Assembly (NCBI RefSeq): GCF_000688015.1
Contig: NZ_JIAD01000001.1
Location: 434,001 to 498,000 of the forward strand
Source of the DNA: Eubacterium sp. AB3007
GTDB lineage: Bacteria; Bacillota; Clostridia; Peptostreptococcales; Anaerovoracaceae
Reading direction: 5' to 3'
DNA: 64,000 bases
Both the position numbers and the translations under genes were made by a program. Below are positions 44,127-52,575 of the stretch, one piece after another. Position 1 is the first letter of the stretch. Each line of letters opens with the position of its first letter. The notes under the pieces are model-generated. The model did no database searches. It saw only the letters and a list, made by a program, of their open reading frames with translations, and was not told the origin of the DNA.

Positions 44127-45311
44127 TTAGTGATGGAACAGCCTGAGACCTGTGAAGGCCATGACCATATCGTACTTGTTGCAGGTGTCGATAACGTTCT
44201 GGTCCCTGATAGAACCGCCCGGCTGAACCACATAACTGACACCACTCTTGGCGGCTCGTTCGATGTTGTCTCCAAAGGGGAAGAAGGCATCGCTGCCAAG
44301 GGTCACTCCGGAGATGTCTGCCAGGTATGCCCTTTGGTCATCCCTCGTGAAGGGAGCCGGCTTCTCTGTGAAGAGCGTTTCCCAGATACCGTCCGCCAGT
44401 ACATCCTCGTAGTCTTCGCCAAGGTAGATATCGATGGTGTTATCTCTGGTGGCCCTGGCGATATCTTCACGGAACGGAAGGTTCAGCACCCGTTCCGACT
44501 GTCTGAGCATCCAGTGGTCTGCCTTGTCTCCGGCAAGTCTGGTACAATGGATCCTGGACTGCTGCCCAGCCCCTACCCCGATCGCTTGCCCGTCCTTCAC
44601 GTAGCATACGGAGTTGGACTGAGTATACTTGAGAGTGATCAGCGCAACGACCATGTCTCTTTTGGCCTCTTCGGACAGAGTTTTGTTTTCGGTCACTATA
44701 TTGTCGAAATCGTTTTTCCCGATGGTGTAATCGTTGTGTCCCTGCTCAAAGGTCACCCCAAAGACCTGTTTCTTTTCCTGTTTCGCCGGCACGTAGTCCG
44801 GATCCACCTGGATGATGTTATAGGCGCCCTTCTTCTTCCCTTTCAGGATCTCCAGGGCTTTGTCCGTGTACCCAGGAGCGATGATGCCGTCGGACACCTC
44901 GCGTTTCAGGATTGCAGCAGTGGTCTCATCGCATACGTCCGAAAGCGCTGCCCAGTCGCCGAAGGAGGACATCCTGTCGGTCCCTCTTGCTCTCGCATAG
45001 GCGGTCGCCACTGGCGATTCGTCCAGTCCCTCGATATCATCCACAAAACAGGCTTTCTTCAGAGCATCGCTCATGGGTACGGCAACTGCCGCTGATGTGG
45101 GGCTCACGTGTTTGAAGGAAGCAGCGGCAGGTATTCCGAGGCTCTGGCGGATCTCATGTACAAGCTGCCAGCTGTTGAAGGCATCCAGAAAGTTAATATA
45201 ACCCGGTCTGCCGTTCAATACCTGGATTGGAAGGTCACTGCCATCCTCCATATAGATTTTGGCGGGTTTCTGGTTGGGATTGCATCCGTACTTCAGTTCC
45301 AGTTCCTTCAT
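44127..45311 (-). CDS. purH: AICAR transformylase, stand-alone PurH C-terminal domain
   Basis: A 394-residue protein matching only the transformylase half of PurH, which transfers a formyl group from formyl-tetrahydrofolate to AICAR. FKHVSPTSAAV carries the conserved Lys-His pair of the family, and YTQSNSVCYVKDGQAIGVGAGQQSRIHCTRLA and AFFPFGDNIERAA are typical. The IMP cyclohydrolase half of normal PurH is absent. Its neighbour, overlapping by 4 bases, is a PurO-type cyclohydrolase that would supply that step. Confidence 0.9.
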   Translation of the reverse strand: MKELELKYGCNPNQKPAKIYMEDGSDLPIQVLNGRPGYINFLDAFNSWQLVHEIRQSLGIPAAASFKHVSPTSAAVAVPMSDALKKACFVDDIEGLDESPVATAYARARGTDRMSSFGDWAALSDVCDETTAAILKREVSDGIIAPGYTDKALEILKGKKKGAYNIIQVDPDYVPAKQEKKQVFGVTFEQGHNDYTIGKNDFDNIVTENKTLSEEAKRDMVVALITLKYTQSNSVCYVKDGQAIGVGAGQQSRIHCTRLAGDKADHWMLRQSERVLNLPFREDIARATRDNTIDIYLGEDYEDVLADGIWETLFTEKPAPFTRDDQRAYLADISGVTLGSDAFFPFGDNIERAAKSGVSYVVQPGGSIRDQNVIDTCNKYDMVMAFTGLRLFHH

Positions 45312-46036
45312 TCTGCTCCTCCATTTCTGTTGATCAGTCTGTTTTCGGTCGTTCCCGTCTTCAGGTCAATATATCTCACATACAGGGAGATCCGGTTATT
45401 CTGGTCCAGATTCTCCCAGATCATATCCTTCAGTTCGTCGATGTCATCAGGGATCTCTACCCTCTCCGGTTCGCCTACAAAGGTCGGGATAGGCTCTCCA
45501 TCCGTCACATAGGTATGCAGGAAGTGTCCAAGACCAGGCTGTCCTACATATTCAAAGAATTGTCTCGTGCAGGCGGTCCCCTCCGCATCCTGACTCTTCA
45601 GAATAGACATCTTATAAGTCATATCATCAGACAGATCGATGAGTCCGCTGATTCTGGGAGTCCAATTGGGTCCATCCGGTTCAAACTCCCTCGTCCTAAG
45701 AGCATCCGCAAAACTCTCGTTCTCCGTTACCATATGATCGTAGATAGTGTCTGTCTGATCCCCGTTGGTGACAATGGTCATATCCCCTGCTACCCGAATT
45801 GGGTAGTAGATGATCAGCGACGGATCCTCTACTTTGCTTTCGTCATAAGGACGGATCATCAGGTCGTCCCCCTGTTCCAGGAACACCCGGTTGCGACTGT
45901 TGGCGGAACGTCCCATGATAAAGTAGGCACAGGCTGCCTTGCTCCCATCCTTACTGCGTCCGATGACGATGCCACGGCCAACATAGGGGTTTCCCGCAAT
46001 CCGCTCTTTCAGGCTCTTTCTCTCATATACGTTCAT
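45308..46036 (-). CDS. purO: PurO-type IMP cyclohydrolase
   Basis: A 242-residue protein of the IMP_cyclohyd (PurO) family first described in archaea, which closes FAICAR to IMP. It has NPYVGRGIVIGRSKDGSKAACAYFIMGRSANSRNRVF near the N terminus and NWTPRISGLID further on. The family is unrelated in fold to the bacterial PurH cyclohydrolase. Its adjacency to a stand-alone AICAR transformylase (4-base overlap) gives a complete last two steps of IMP synthesis by two separate enzymes. It ends where purN begins upstream of it, with no gap. Confidence 0.9.
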   Translation of the reverse strand: MNVYERKSLKERIAGNPYVGRGIVIGRSKDGSKAACAYFIMGRSANSRNRVFLEQGDDLMIRPYDESKVEDPSLIIYYPIRVAGDMTIVTNGDQTDTIYDHMVTENESFADALRTREFEPDGPNWTPRISGLIDLSDDMTYKMSILKSQDAEGTACTRQFFEYVGQPGLGHFLHTYVTDGEPIPTFVGEPERVEIPDDIDELKDMIWENLDQNNRISLYVRYIDLKTGTTENRLINRNGGAE

Positions 46037-46627
46037 TTAATTCTTTCCTTTCCTGATCTCCGCGGCCACTGCTTCCGTTGCCTCCGGAAGCAGGATCCAC
46101 TCGGCCTGTTCCATGACCCGTTTCTGCAGGGTCTCCGGGGTATCTTCCGGCAAAACATCCACAGCTTTCTGGGCGATGATCTGTCCTCCGTCAGGGATCT
46201 CATTGACGAAGTGTACGGTAGCACCCGTCACCTTGACGCCATACTCCAGTGCTTTCTCGTGAACATGCAGCCCGTAGCATCCTTTACCACAGAAGGAAGG
46301 GATCAACGCCGGGTGGATATTGATGATGCGTCCTTCATAGGCACGGATCACATTCGGAGAAAGGATCTTCAGAAATCCCGCAAGCACGATCATGTCAATC
46401 TCTTCTTCGGCGAGTTTGTCCAGAAGCGCAGCCTCTTCTGTGAACACAAAACTGTCCACCCCGTGCTCCGCCGCTCTTGTCAGCGCATAGGCTTCAGGGT
46501 TATTGCTCCCTACCAGCACGATCTTTCCGCTTGTGATGCGCCCTGCCTTCTGTGCGTCAAGCAGTGCCTGCAGGTTGGTGCCTCCGCCAGAAACGAGCAC
46601 GCAGATTCTGGTTTTTTCTACTGACAT
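46037..46627 (-). CDS. purN: Phosphoribosylglycinamide formyltransferase
   Basis: The 196-residue enzyme formylates GAR with 10-formyltetrahydrofolate. It opens with the LVSGGGTNLQALLDA phosphate-binding loop and contains IINIHPALIPSF (catalytic Asn and His), then GATVHFVNEIPDGGQIIAQKAV with the catalytic Asp region. The start overlaps the purM stop by 10 bases. Confidence 0.96.
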   Translation of the reverse strand: MSVEKTRICVLVSGGGTNLQALLDAQKAGRITSGKIVLVGSNNPEAYALTRAAEHGVDSFVFTEEAALLDKLAEEEIDMIVLAGFLKILSPNVIRAYEGRIINIHPALIPSFCGKGCYGLHVHEKALEYGVKVTGATVHFVNEIPDGGQIIAQKAVDVLPEDTPETLQKRVMEQAEWILLPEATEAVAAEIRKGKN

Positions 46628-47661
46628 AGGACAACTCCCTCATCGGATGCGATGGTTTCTCCGAGAATGTAAGCATCTTCGCCGTTCTTCCGGAGCACGG
46701 ACAAAGCCTTGTCAGCCTCTTCCGGAGCAACGATGACGGTCATTCCTACGCCCATGTTATAGGTGTTGAACATATCGTGCTCTGGCACCTCCCCTTCCTT
46801 TGCGATCAAATCGAAGATCGGGAGCACGCGCACATCACTGCGGTTTATTCTCACACTGATGCCTTCCGGCAGTGATCTGGGGATATTTTCGTAGAAGCCG
46901 CCGCCGGTGATGTGTGCTACAGACTTGACATCCACTGAGTCCAGAAGCGCAAGCATTGGTTTTACATAGATCTTGGTGGGAGTCAGGAGCGTTTCGCCAA
47001 GGGATTTCCCGTCCAGTTCAGGATAAGTCTTTGAGAGATCGGTGTTTTCGACATCAAAGACCTTCCGCACGAGGGAAAAACCATTGGAATGCACCCCCGA
47101 ACTCGGCAATGCAAGGACTTTGTCTCCAGGCCGAATACGGGTTTTGTCAAGAACCCTTGATTTGTCCACCACACCCACTGCAAACCCGGCCAGATCATAT
47201 TCGTCTTCTGGGTAGAAGCCAGGCATCTCTGCTGTTTCGCCGCCAATCAGCGCACTGCGGGACTGGACACAGCCTTCTGCCACGCCACTGACGATCTGAG
47301 CGATCTTCTCCGGATAGTTCTTTCCACAAGCGATGTAATCCAGAAAGAACAGCGGCTTGGCGCCTACGCACAGGATGTCGTTGACACACATGGCCACACA
47401 GTCTATGCCTACGGTGTCATGTTTGTCCATGAGAAACGCAAGCTTGAGCTTGGTGCCTACTCCATCAGTCCCACTGACCAGTACCGGTTCCTTAAGCCCT
47501 GTCATGTCCAGACCAAAGAGTCCCCCAAATCCACCCAGGTCGGAGGTGTCACCGAAGGACATTGTCTTCTTGATGTGTTCTTTCATGAGTTCTACGGACT
47601 TGTAGCCAGCGGTGATATCCACTCCGGCATTCTTGTAACTTTCGCTGAAACTCTTACTCAT
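46618..47661 (-). CDS. purM: Phosphoribosylformylglycinamidine cyclo-ligase
   Basis: A 347-residue ATP-dependent AIR synthetase. VSGTDGVGTKLKLAF and GIDCVAMCVNDILCVGAKPLFFLDY are the family signatures, with GGETAEMPGFY and HITGGGFYENIPR further on. The ATG at 47661 (MSKSFSESYKNAGVDI) matches typical starts; an upstream frame to 47694 lies at the end of purE and adds nothing. It is 10 bases after purE, with purC and purF missing between them. Confidence 0.97.
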   Translation of the reverse strand: MSKSFSESYKNAGVDITAGYKSVELMKEHIKKTMSFGDTSDLGGFGGLFGLDMTGLKEPVLVSGTDGVGTKLKLAFLMDKHDTVGIDCVAMCVNDILCVGAKPLFFLDYIACGKNYPEKIAQIVSGVAEGCVQSRSALIGGETAEMPGFYPEDEYDLAGFAVGVVDKSRVLDKTRIRPGDKVLALPSSGVHSNGFSLVRKVFDVENTDLSKTYPELDGKSLGETLLTPTKIYVKPMLALLDSVDVKSVAHITGGGFYENIPRSLPEGISVRINRSDVRVLPIFDLIAKEGEVPEHDMFNTYNMGVGMTVIVAPEEADKALSVLRKNGEDAYILGETIASDEGVVLCQ

Positions 47662-47671
47662 GTTCCCCTCT

Positions 47672-48166
47672 CTATCTGTTGTATTTCTTCTCAATAGCGG
47701 CGTTTTTCTTCAGGACACTGGCTGTCGCGTCCTCTCTTCTGGACTGCAGTTTCTCGGCCAGATCTTCATCCTCAACAGCGATGATCTGAGCCGCCAGCAG
47801 AGCGGCGTTCTTGGCCCCATCGATGGCAACCGTCGCAACAGGGATGCCACTGGGCATCTGTACGGTAGAAAGCAGTGCATCCACCCCGTCTAGTGTACTG
47901 GACTTGATGGGAATTCCGATCACAGGCAGTGTGGTATTCGCGGCTATGGCACCAGCCAGATGCGCTGCCTTACCAGCAGCTGCAATAATGGCAGCAAAAC
48001 CGTTTTTCCGTGCGTTTCTGGAAAAGTCGTTGGCGATGGCCGGTGTCCTGTGTGCGGAATACACATGTACTTCGTAGGGAATGTCCAGATCTTCCAACGT
48101 TTCGATAGCCTTCTCTACCACCGGCAGATCGCTGTCACTTCCCATGATAATGCCGATTTTTTTCAT
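47672..48166 (-). CDS. purE: 5-(carboxyamino)imidazole ribonucleotide mutase, PurE
   Basis: A 164-residue class I-like PurE that moves the carboxylate of N5-CAIR to give CAIR. GIIMGSDSDLPVVEKA and VYSAHRTPA carry the phosphate-binding and catalytic His residues. GGAGGTAACAG lies just before the ATG at 48166, which decides the start over an upstream frame to 48235. No purK follows. It begins the purine run and is 28 bases downstream of ruvX, with no riboswitch-sized gap. Confidence 0.95.
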   Translation of the reverse strand: MKKIGIIMGSDSDLPVVEKAIETLEDLDIPYEVHVYSAHRTPAIANDFSRNARKNGFAAIIAAAGKAAHLAGAIAANTTLPVIGIPIKSSTLDGVDALLSTVQMPSGIPVATVAIDGAKNAALLAAQIIAVEDEDLAEKLQSRREDATASVLKKNAAIEKKYNR

Positions 48167-48194
48167 TCTGTTACCTCCAGTTCTTCTGTGTAGT

Positions 48195-48629
48195 CTACAT
48201 ACCAATTCCATCCAGATAAGTCTGCAGGATGACAACTGCCGCCTGCTTGTCTATCACCTGTTTTCGTTTCTTGCGGCTCACATCTGCCGCGATCAGAATG
48301 CGCTCCGCCTGTACCGTAGTCAGACGTTCATCCTGCCACTGTACATCGATTCCTTTCATTCCAGTGCTGCGCATCTTGTTTTCTAACATTGTGCGGAAAT
48401 CACGCACCTTCTGCGTCTGTTCACTGTCTTCTCCGCTCATACTAAGAGGAAGTCCCATGACAATGGTGTCGCAATCGTATTCCTTCACCATATCCAGCAC
48501 TTTCCCTGCGTCCTTTCTGATGCCTACTCTCTCTAACGTGGTAATCCCTTGCGCAGTGATGCCCAGGGGGTCACTCACAGCGATACCAATGGTCTTGTCG
48601 CCGACATCAAGTCCGATTTTTCTTTTCAT
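48195..48629 (-). CDS. ruvX: Holliday junction resolvase-like protein RuvX/YqgF
   Basis: A 144-residue RNase H-fold protein with GLDVGDKTIGIAVSDPLGI at the N terminus, VMGLPLSMSGEDSEQT in the middle and VQWQDERLTTVQAERIL near the end, carrying the acidic active-site residues. E. coli YqgF acts in 16S rRNA 5'-end processing; a junction-resolving role has also been proposed. AAAGAGGTAAA precedes the ATG. It follows a terminator after ireB and is read into the purine genes. Confidence 0.93.
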   Translation of the reverse strand: MKRKIGLDVGDKTIGIAVSDPLGITAQGITTLERVGIRKDAGKVLDMVKEYDCDTIVMGLPLSMSGEDSEQTQKVRDFRTMLENKMRSTGMKGIDVQWQDERLTTVQAERILIAADVSRKKRKQVIDKQAAVVILQTYLDGIGM

Positions 48630-48672
48630 TTTACCTCTTTATACTAAAAAAATAGTTCCCAAAACATAATAA

Positions 48673-48694
48673 GGGCAGGTCAAAAGACCTGCCC
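48673..48694 (-). terminator. Terminator of the DUF896-alaS-ireB run
   Basis: GGGCAGGTC (48673-48681) and GACCTGCCC (48686-48694) form a perfect 9-bp stem with an AAAA loop. On the minus strand it is followed by TTATTATGTTTT. It lies 12 bases past the ireB stop. Confidence 0.8.
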
Positions 48695-48705
48695 AGATTC
48701 TACCA

Positions 48706-48951
48706 CTATTTCTTGAGATACTCCCGGAGAACCTCCTCCAGGAGGTCATCCCTGTCGATCCGGCTGATCATCAGCCTTGCATTGTTGTGACTCGTAATAT
48801 ATGACGGATCTCCGGAAAGGATGTAGCCCACCATCTGATCGATGCCGTTGTACCCTCTCTCTTCCAGCGCATCGTATACAATATCAAGGACCTCTCTGGT
48901 AGTTCTCTGCTGCGTCTTGCTTGCGTCAAACATGATCGTTTTCTTCTCCAT
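48706..48951 (-). CDS. ireB: IreB-family regulatory phosphoprotein
   Basis: An 81-residue protein of the UPF0297/IreB family (YrzL in Bacillus). In Enterococcus, IreB is phosphorylated by the Ser/Thr kinase IreK and lowers cephalosporin resistance. The whole family sequence is present, including TMMFDA-type start (KTIMFDASKTQQRTTREVL), the Thr pair likely phosphorylated (QQRTTRE) and GYNGIDQMVGYILSGDPSYITSHNNAR. It follows alaS, as in most Firmicutes, and precedes ruvX. AGGAGGT lies 8 bases before the ATG. Confidence 0.93.
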   Translation of the reverse strand: MEKKTIMFDASKTQQRTTREVLDIVYDALEERGYNGIDQMVGYILSGDPSYITSHNNARLMISRIDRDDLLEEVLREYLKK

Positions 48952-49016
48952 ATGTTACTACCTCCTGTCCATAGTGATAACGACTCTTCGGTTGATATAA
49001 CTTCCCTTCTATTCTA

Positions 49017-51635
49017 TCATGATAAGAGTTCTTCTGCAACCTTAAATGCGTCAGAAATTCCAGCCGGATTTTTGCCTCCGGCCTGTGCCATGTCCGCTTT
49101 TCCGCCGCCGCCGCCACCTACACAGGCGGCAATCTGTTTGATCATTTTGCCGGCGTGCAGGCCCTTCTCGGTCAGATCATCTGTCAGAGAGACCAGCATG
49201 GTCACCTTGCCTCCATTGACCGTAGCGAACACCATCATGGTTGACTTGCACCTAGCCTTGATGTCATCTGACAACCCGCGCAGATCTCCGATATTATAAT
49301 CTTCGAACTCTCTGGTGATGAGATTCACCTCGCCAAAGGCTTTGGCGCTGCTGATCATGTCATCCAACTCGGAACCCATAGCTTCTTTCTTGAACTCCTC
49401 CAGCTCCTTGCGGGCGGCCTTCAGGTCTTCCATGAGAGAAGTTGCCTTGCCCTGGATGAGATGGGGTTTTGATTTCATGGTCTCTGCGACATCTGCAATG
49501 ACCGATTCTGCCGCATGGGCAGCCTCCAGGATACCGGTACCGGTCAGCGCAACGATACGACGTACGCCGGAAGCCACTCCAGACTCGCTGGCGATCTTGA
49601 AGGCGCCGATCTGGCCGATGTTCGAGACATGGGTGCCTCCGCAGAGTTCCACGCTCCAGTCGCCGCAACTGACTACGCGGACCACATCGCCGTATTTCTC
49701 TCCGAACAACGCCATCGCACCCATCTTCTGTGCCTCATCGATGGTAGTCTCCACGGTGGTCACAGGAAGGAAGGAGCAGATCTTTTCGTTGACGATCTCC
49801 TCTACCCTGGCGATCTCCTCTGGTTTCATGGCCTCGTAGTGGTTAAAGTCGAAACGAAGTTCCTTGTCATTATTCAACGAACCTGCCTGTTCCACATGAT
49901 TGCCCAGCACATCTCGCAGAGCCTGCTGCAGTAGGTGGGTCGCCGTGTGATTTCGGGCGGTCTTGTTGCGCCGGATCCGATCAATCGCGCAGTGGATACT
50001 GTCTCCCTTGTTGATAGCCCCTCTGGTGACACGACCCTTGTGTGCGAACACGCCCCTGGTCTTCTCGACCGCAAAGATCTCCACCTCGCCGTCTTCGGTA
50101 GTCATAATTCCTTTATCGGAAACCTGTCCGCCGCTCTCTGCATAGAAGGGGGTCTTGTCCAGATAGAGGATCACATCCTCCCCTTCCAAGGCCTGCTCTG
50201 CATCTCTGGATTCGCCGGAGAGGAACAGCAGGGTCGCATCGTCTTCGTAATGATCATAGCCGGTGAATACGGTCTCCGGCACATCTTCCGGGGTCCAGTT
50301 CTCCTCCCAGGCAACCTCGCTGGTATCCTGTCTGCCTTCTCTGGATTTTTTCTTCTGTGCCGCCATTGCGGTGTCAAACCCGTCTCTATCTGCGCTGAAT
50401 TCGTGCTCGGCCAGGATCTCCTCCGTCAGTTCAAGAGGGAACCCGTAGGTGTCATAGAGCTTGAAGGCTTTGTCGCCGGAAAGCTGCGTGACCCCGGCTT
50501 TTTTCATTTCTTCCAGGTACTCGCCAATGATGGCCTCCCCCTGGCCGAGGGTCGCCGCAAACTGTTTCTCTTCTACGGAGATGATCTTCTTGATGTAGTC
50601 CTGTTTCTCGACGATCTCCGGATAGGCGTCTCCTGAGACTTCGATGACCTTGTCTGCCAGGTCGGCCAGGAAGGCGCCGTCGATCCCGAGCATCTTCCCG
50701 TGTCTGGCAGCGCGGCGGATCAGCCGGCGAAGCACATAGCCCCTTCCTTCGTTGGAAGGAACGATTCCATCGGCGATCATGAAGACCATGGAACGGAGAT
50801 GGTCCGTGATGATCCGCATGGAAACATCCGCCTTCTCATCCCCATCCTCATAGGCTTTGCCGCAGAGAGAGGACACGCTGTCCAGAATATGTCGAATGGT
50901 GTCAATATCAAAGATGGAATCCACCCCCTGCATGATGCAGGCCAGTCTCTCCAGCCCCATCCCGGTATCGATATTGGGATGCGCCAGATCTGTATAGGTG
51001 CCGTCCTCCTCCTTGGAGAACTGTGTGAACACATGGTTCCAGAACTCGATGTAGCGGTCGTGTTCGCACCCCTGCACAAAGTCGTCATCAGGGGAGCCGT
51101 ATTCCGGTCCCCGATCAAAGAACATCTCCGAGTCCGGGCCACATGGGCCAAGTCCGATCTCCCAGAAATTATCTTCCTTGCCCAGGCGGACGATATGCTC
51201 TTCCGGAATCCCCAGGCTCTTCCAAATCTCATAAGCCTGATCGTCATCCTTATAGACGGTGACCCAGATCTTGTCAATTGGCATCTTCAGCACGTCCAGC
51301 ACGAACTCCATTCCCCAGGTCAGGGACTCTTTCTTAAAATAGTCACCGAAAGAGAAATTACCAAGCATCTCGAAGAATGTTCCATGACGAGAGGTGAGCC
51401 CGACGTTGTCGATATCACCGGTGCGGATGCACTTCTGGCAGGTGGTCATTCTCTTGGATGGCGGTGTCTCCTGCCCGGAGAAATATGGTTTCAGAGGCGC
51501 CATACCGGAGTTGATGATCAGAAGAGACTTGTCGTTCTTTGGGATCAGTGAGGCGCTGGGTGCTGCATAGTGTCCCTTGCTGACATAAAACTCTCTGAAC
51601 AGTTTTCTGATTTCATTTAGGCCAAGTTTTTCCAT
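49017..51635 (-). CDS. alaS: Alanyl-tRNA synthetase
   Basis: An 872-residue class II synthetase for tRNA-Ala. The catalytic domain includes RKLFREFYVSKGH and NSGMAPLKPYFSG with class II motifs; the editing domain has NHTATHLLQQALR (HxxxH) and CGGTHVSNIGQIGAF (CxxxH), zinc-binding residues of AlaX type; the C-terminal C-Ala domain ends with GGGGGGKADMAQAGG. GGAGGAG 6 bases before the ATG at 51635 sets the start. It is 14 bases downstream of the DUF896 gene; the short leader leaves no room for a T-box. Confidence 0.98.
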   Translation of the reverse strand: MEKLGLNEIRKLFREFYVSKGHYAAPSASLIPKNDKSLLIINSGMAPLKPYFSGQETPPSKRMTTCQKCIRTGDIDNVGLTSRHGTFFEMLGNFSFGDYFKKESLTWGMEFVLDVLKMPIDKIWVTVYKDDDQAYEIWKSLGIPEEHIVRLGKEDNFWEIGLGPCGPDSEMFFDRGPEYGSPDDDFVQGCEHDRYIEFWNHVFTQFSKEEDGTYTDLAHPNIDTGMGLERLACIMQGVDSIFDIDTIRHILDSVSSLCGKAYEDGDEKADVSMRIITDHLRSMVFMIADGIVPSNEGRGYVLRRLIRRAARHGKMLGIDGAFLADLADKVIEVSGDAYPEIVEKQDYIKKIISVEEKQFAATLGQGEAIIGEYLEEMKKAGVTQLSGDKAFKLYDTYGFPLELTEEILAEHEFSADRDGFDTAMAAQKKKSREGRQDTSEVAWEENWTPEDVPETVFTGYDHYEDDATLLFLSGESRDAEQALEGEDVILYLDKTPFYAESGGQVSDKGIMTTEDGEVEIFAVEKTRGVFAHKGRVTRGAINKGDSIHCAIDRIRRNKTARNHTATHLLQQALRDVLGNHVEQAGSLNNDKELRFDFNHYEAMKPEEIARVEEIVNEKICSFLPVTTVETTIDEAQKMGAMALFGEKYGDVVRVVSCGDWSVELCGGTHVSNIGQIGAFKIASESGVASGVRRIVALTGTGILEAAHAAESVIADVAETMKSKPHLIQGKATSLMEDLKAARKELEEFKKEAMGSELDDMISSAKAFGEVNLITREFEDYNIGDLRGLSDDIKARCKSTMMVFATVNGGKVTMLVSLTDDLTEKGLHAGKMIKQIAACVGGGGGGKADMAQAGGKNPAGISDAFKVAEELLS

Positions 51636-51649
51636 CGTATGCTCCTCCA

Positions 51650-51835
51650 TCAACTCTTCTTGTTGTCGTCTACAAATTCGATATTTTCAAGCTGTGCTCG
51701 CAGGTTTGCCTTCAAGGAATCTATGTATTCCTCTCTCAGCAACCCTTGTTCCAGCAGTTCTTCCTCAGTGAGGCCAACCGTTTTCTTCTTCCGGGCCAGT
51801 TCGTTGATCCGGTCGATTTTCTCTTTCGTGATCAA
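51650..51835 (-). CDS. DUF896 (YnzC-like) protein
   Basis: A 61-residue helical protein of UPF0291 (YnzC). It has the family pattern MITKEKIDRINELARKKKTVGLTEEELLEQ...LREEYI. Bacillus ynzC lies with yneA in an SOS operon; here it is in a separate operon in front of alaS. The start is a TTG at 51835, with AGAGGAT about 8 bases upstream. Its molecular role is unknown. Confidence 0.85.
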   Translation of the reverse strand: MITKEKIDRINELARKKKTVGLTEEELLEQGLLREEYIDSLKANLRAQLENIEFVDDNKKS

Positions 51836-51874
51836 GTGATCATCCTCTCTTTCTTTTCGATACTACAATATATC

Positions 51875-51903
51875 ATTTTACCAGATACAACAACGGAAGT
51901 CAA
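51875..51903 (-). promoter_or_regulatory. Promoter of the DUF896-alaS-ireB operon
   Basis: On the minus strand TTGACT (51898-51903) and TAAAAT (51875-51880) are 17 bp apart. The -35 overlaps the last codons of comEA, so this operon starts within the end of the previous one. Confidence 0.7.
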
Positions 51904-52544
51904 ACATCGATGTATTCCTTCATTTTCTCATAGGTTTTGTCACCGATCCCGTTTACGTTCTTCAGCTCTTCCGTATTATGAAAGCGACCATTCGAATTCC
52001 TGTAATCGATGATCTTCTGGGCAGTAGCAGGGCCGATTCCTTTGATCTTCTGCAGTTCCTCCCCTGTTGCCCTGTTGATATTGATCTTCTCTGCACCAGA
52101 CAAAACCTGTCCTGCACCAGCGCCAGCATCGGACAAGTTTTCTGTACTTCCCTCTCGTTTCTCTGCTTTTGACGGTACGGTGATCTTCTCCCCATCCTTC
52201 AGCTTCTCTGCCAGATTCAGCTGAGAGGTGTCTGCGTGGGTTTTCAGGCCTCCGGCTTTGTCCACCGCCTCGAACACCCGGGCACCGGGAACAAGCCTGT
52301 AAACGCCGGGATGCTCCACCTCGCCATCCACATCCACATAGAGTAGATCTTGCGAGGCAGAAGACGTTTCTCTCCCTGTAGATGTTCCGTGCGCAGGGGA
52401 CTCCTCCCCTATGGTAATTGTCTGACTATCCCCTTTGAATCCATAAAACAAAACCGCTGTGACCATTACCATGGTCACAGCGATTATTTCAAATGTCTTT
52501 CGGTCTGGTTGAAACTGCCGAAGTGCTCTCCTAATGTGTTTCAT
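51900..52544 (-). CDS. comEA: ComEA-like DNA receptor
   Basis: A 214-residue membrane-anchored protein with a short basic N terminus, one membrane segment at about 20-37 (IIAVTMVMVTAVLFYGF), a SLBB domain (YVDVDGEVEHPGVYRLVPGARVFEAVDKAGGL, about 70-125) and a C-terminal helix-hairpin-helix pair (ININRATGEELQKIKGIGPATAQKIIDYR and FHNTEELKNVNGIGDKTYEKM). ComEA binds double-stranded DNA at the surface for uptake. The ATG at 52544 with AGGGGG upstream is preferred over an extension to 52574. No comEC or comEB follows; whether the cell is competent is unclear. Confidence 0.9.
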   Translation of the reverse strand: MKHIRRALRQFQPDRKTFEIIAVTMVMVTAVLFYGFKGDSQTITIGEESPAHGTSTGRETSSASQDLLYVDVDGEVEHPGVYRLVPGARVFEAVDKAGGLKTHADTSQLNLAEKLKDGEKITVPSKAEKREGSTENLSDAGAGAGQVLSGAEKININRATGEELQKIKGIGPATAQKIIDYRNSNGRFHNTEELKNVNGIGDKTYEKMKEYIDV

Positions 52545-52575
52545 CTCTCGCCCCCTTCTGCAAGGTGGGGTCATT

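Noticed and set aside
45227..46624. Long open frame on the plus strand, 465 codons
   Set aside because: Antisense to the stand-alone transformylase, purO and purN genes; the conserved minus-strand proteins explain the sequence.
51836..51900. T-box leader before alaS, and similarly before leuS
   Set aside because: The leaders are too short (about 30 bases for the alaS operon, 6 bases between rsfS and leuS) to hold the T-box structure.
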